A stretch of 64,000 bases of DNA from Lachnospiraceae bacterium. GTDB lineage: Bacteria > Bacillota > Clostridia > Lachnospirales > Lachnospiraceae. The DNA lies in the NCBI GenBank assembly GCA_024691125.1, contig JAILNV010000016.1, positions 97,966 to 161,965 on the forward strand, given 5' to 3'. Shown piece by piece: positions 63,866 to 64,000 of the stretch (positions are counted from its first letter, which is position 1; every line of letters begins with the position of its first letter). Below the pieces are notes generated by a model, which saw only the letters and a program-made list of their open reading frames with translations, had not been told where the DNA came from and searched no databases. Position numbers and translations under genes: made by a program.

Positions 63866-64000
63866 TCATCTTCCTCCTTAATTATAAATTGTGTGATTCT
63901 TAATTGCAATGGACTTACCGGCGAAATGAGGTCGCCTGATTTGATTGATTCTGTGATCAAATGTGAATCTATTTGGTTTCCATCAGCTTATACATGATAG

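Overview
The window looks like chromosomal DNA from a motile, obligately anaerobic member of the Lachnospiraceae (Clostridia, Firmicutes). The evidence is the clostridial order flgB-flgC-fliE-fliF-fliG-fliH next to codY, topA, dprA and comM; a ferrous-iron (Feo) uptake operon with the small Cys-rich FeoB partner; indolepyruvate:ferredoxin oxidoreductase; several c-di-GMP proteins; and the DUF5716/DUF5717 pair, which I know mainly from this family. Base composition is moderate (mid-40s % GC by eye). Species cannot be set from the sequence alone. No rRNA, tRNA, CRISPR array, transposase or prophage was seen.

Layout. 1-4420 (minus): start of a flagellar basal-body operon, with fliH cut by the left edge and a sigma-A type promoter before flgB. 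4613-10513 (minus): codY, topA, dprA, comM. 10761-15608 (minus): a large degenerate-GGDEF/EAL phosphodiesterase and hemW. 15723-17502 (plus): a Y-family DNA polymerase with a YolD-like partner behind a promoter carrying a LexA-like box. 17548-21535 (minus): an iron operon feoA-feoA-feoB-Cys-rich peptide-ZIP transporter behind a textbook promoter with three TTAG-N6-CTAA operators. 21571-24301 (minus): a membrane diguanylate cyclase and a putative acyltransferase.

24433-31456 (minus) is the most unusual metabolic block: a membrane-anchored lipase-like hydrolase followed by four tandem, overlapping or closely spaced paralogous B12-binding-type radical SAM enzymes. 31544-38931 (minus): an amino-acid permease with a His/Gly-rich 12-residue repeat, lepA, a double VanZ protein, purA, purB; then a plus-strand PilZ protein. 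39377-46583 (minus) is a compact four-gene block of uncharacterised proteins: a 1188-residue beta-domain/helical-repeat protein (DUF5717), an actin/Hsp70-fold-like protein (DUF5716), a TPR-like protein and an acidic coiled-coil membrane protein. I regard these two blocks as the best candidates for undescribed systems.

46654-56841: a CobD/HisC-like PLP enzyme (plus), the ilvE-iorA-iorB operon (minus), a second diguanylate cyclase (plus), thyA, a beta-CASP metallo-hydrolase and a membrane-anchored amidase (all minus). 56886-63865 (minus) is an accessory, decaying region: a large secreted protein gene broken by two frameshifts and one nonsense codon, an intact LytS-like sensor kinase/SARP-type regulator pair, and a remnant nuclease-like gene. 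Both broken genes end inside copies of the same GC-rich palindromic repeat.

How it fits together. Flagellar genes, two cyclases, one phosphodiesterase and a PilZ receptor form a c-di-GMP and motility theme. CodY, IlvE and IorAB tie amino-acid status to 2-oxo-acid metabolism. Feo, HemW, radical SAM enzymes and IorA all need Fe-S clusters, so the iron operon would feed much of the metabolism encoded here.
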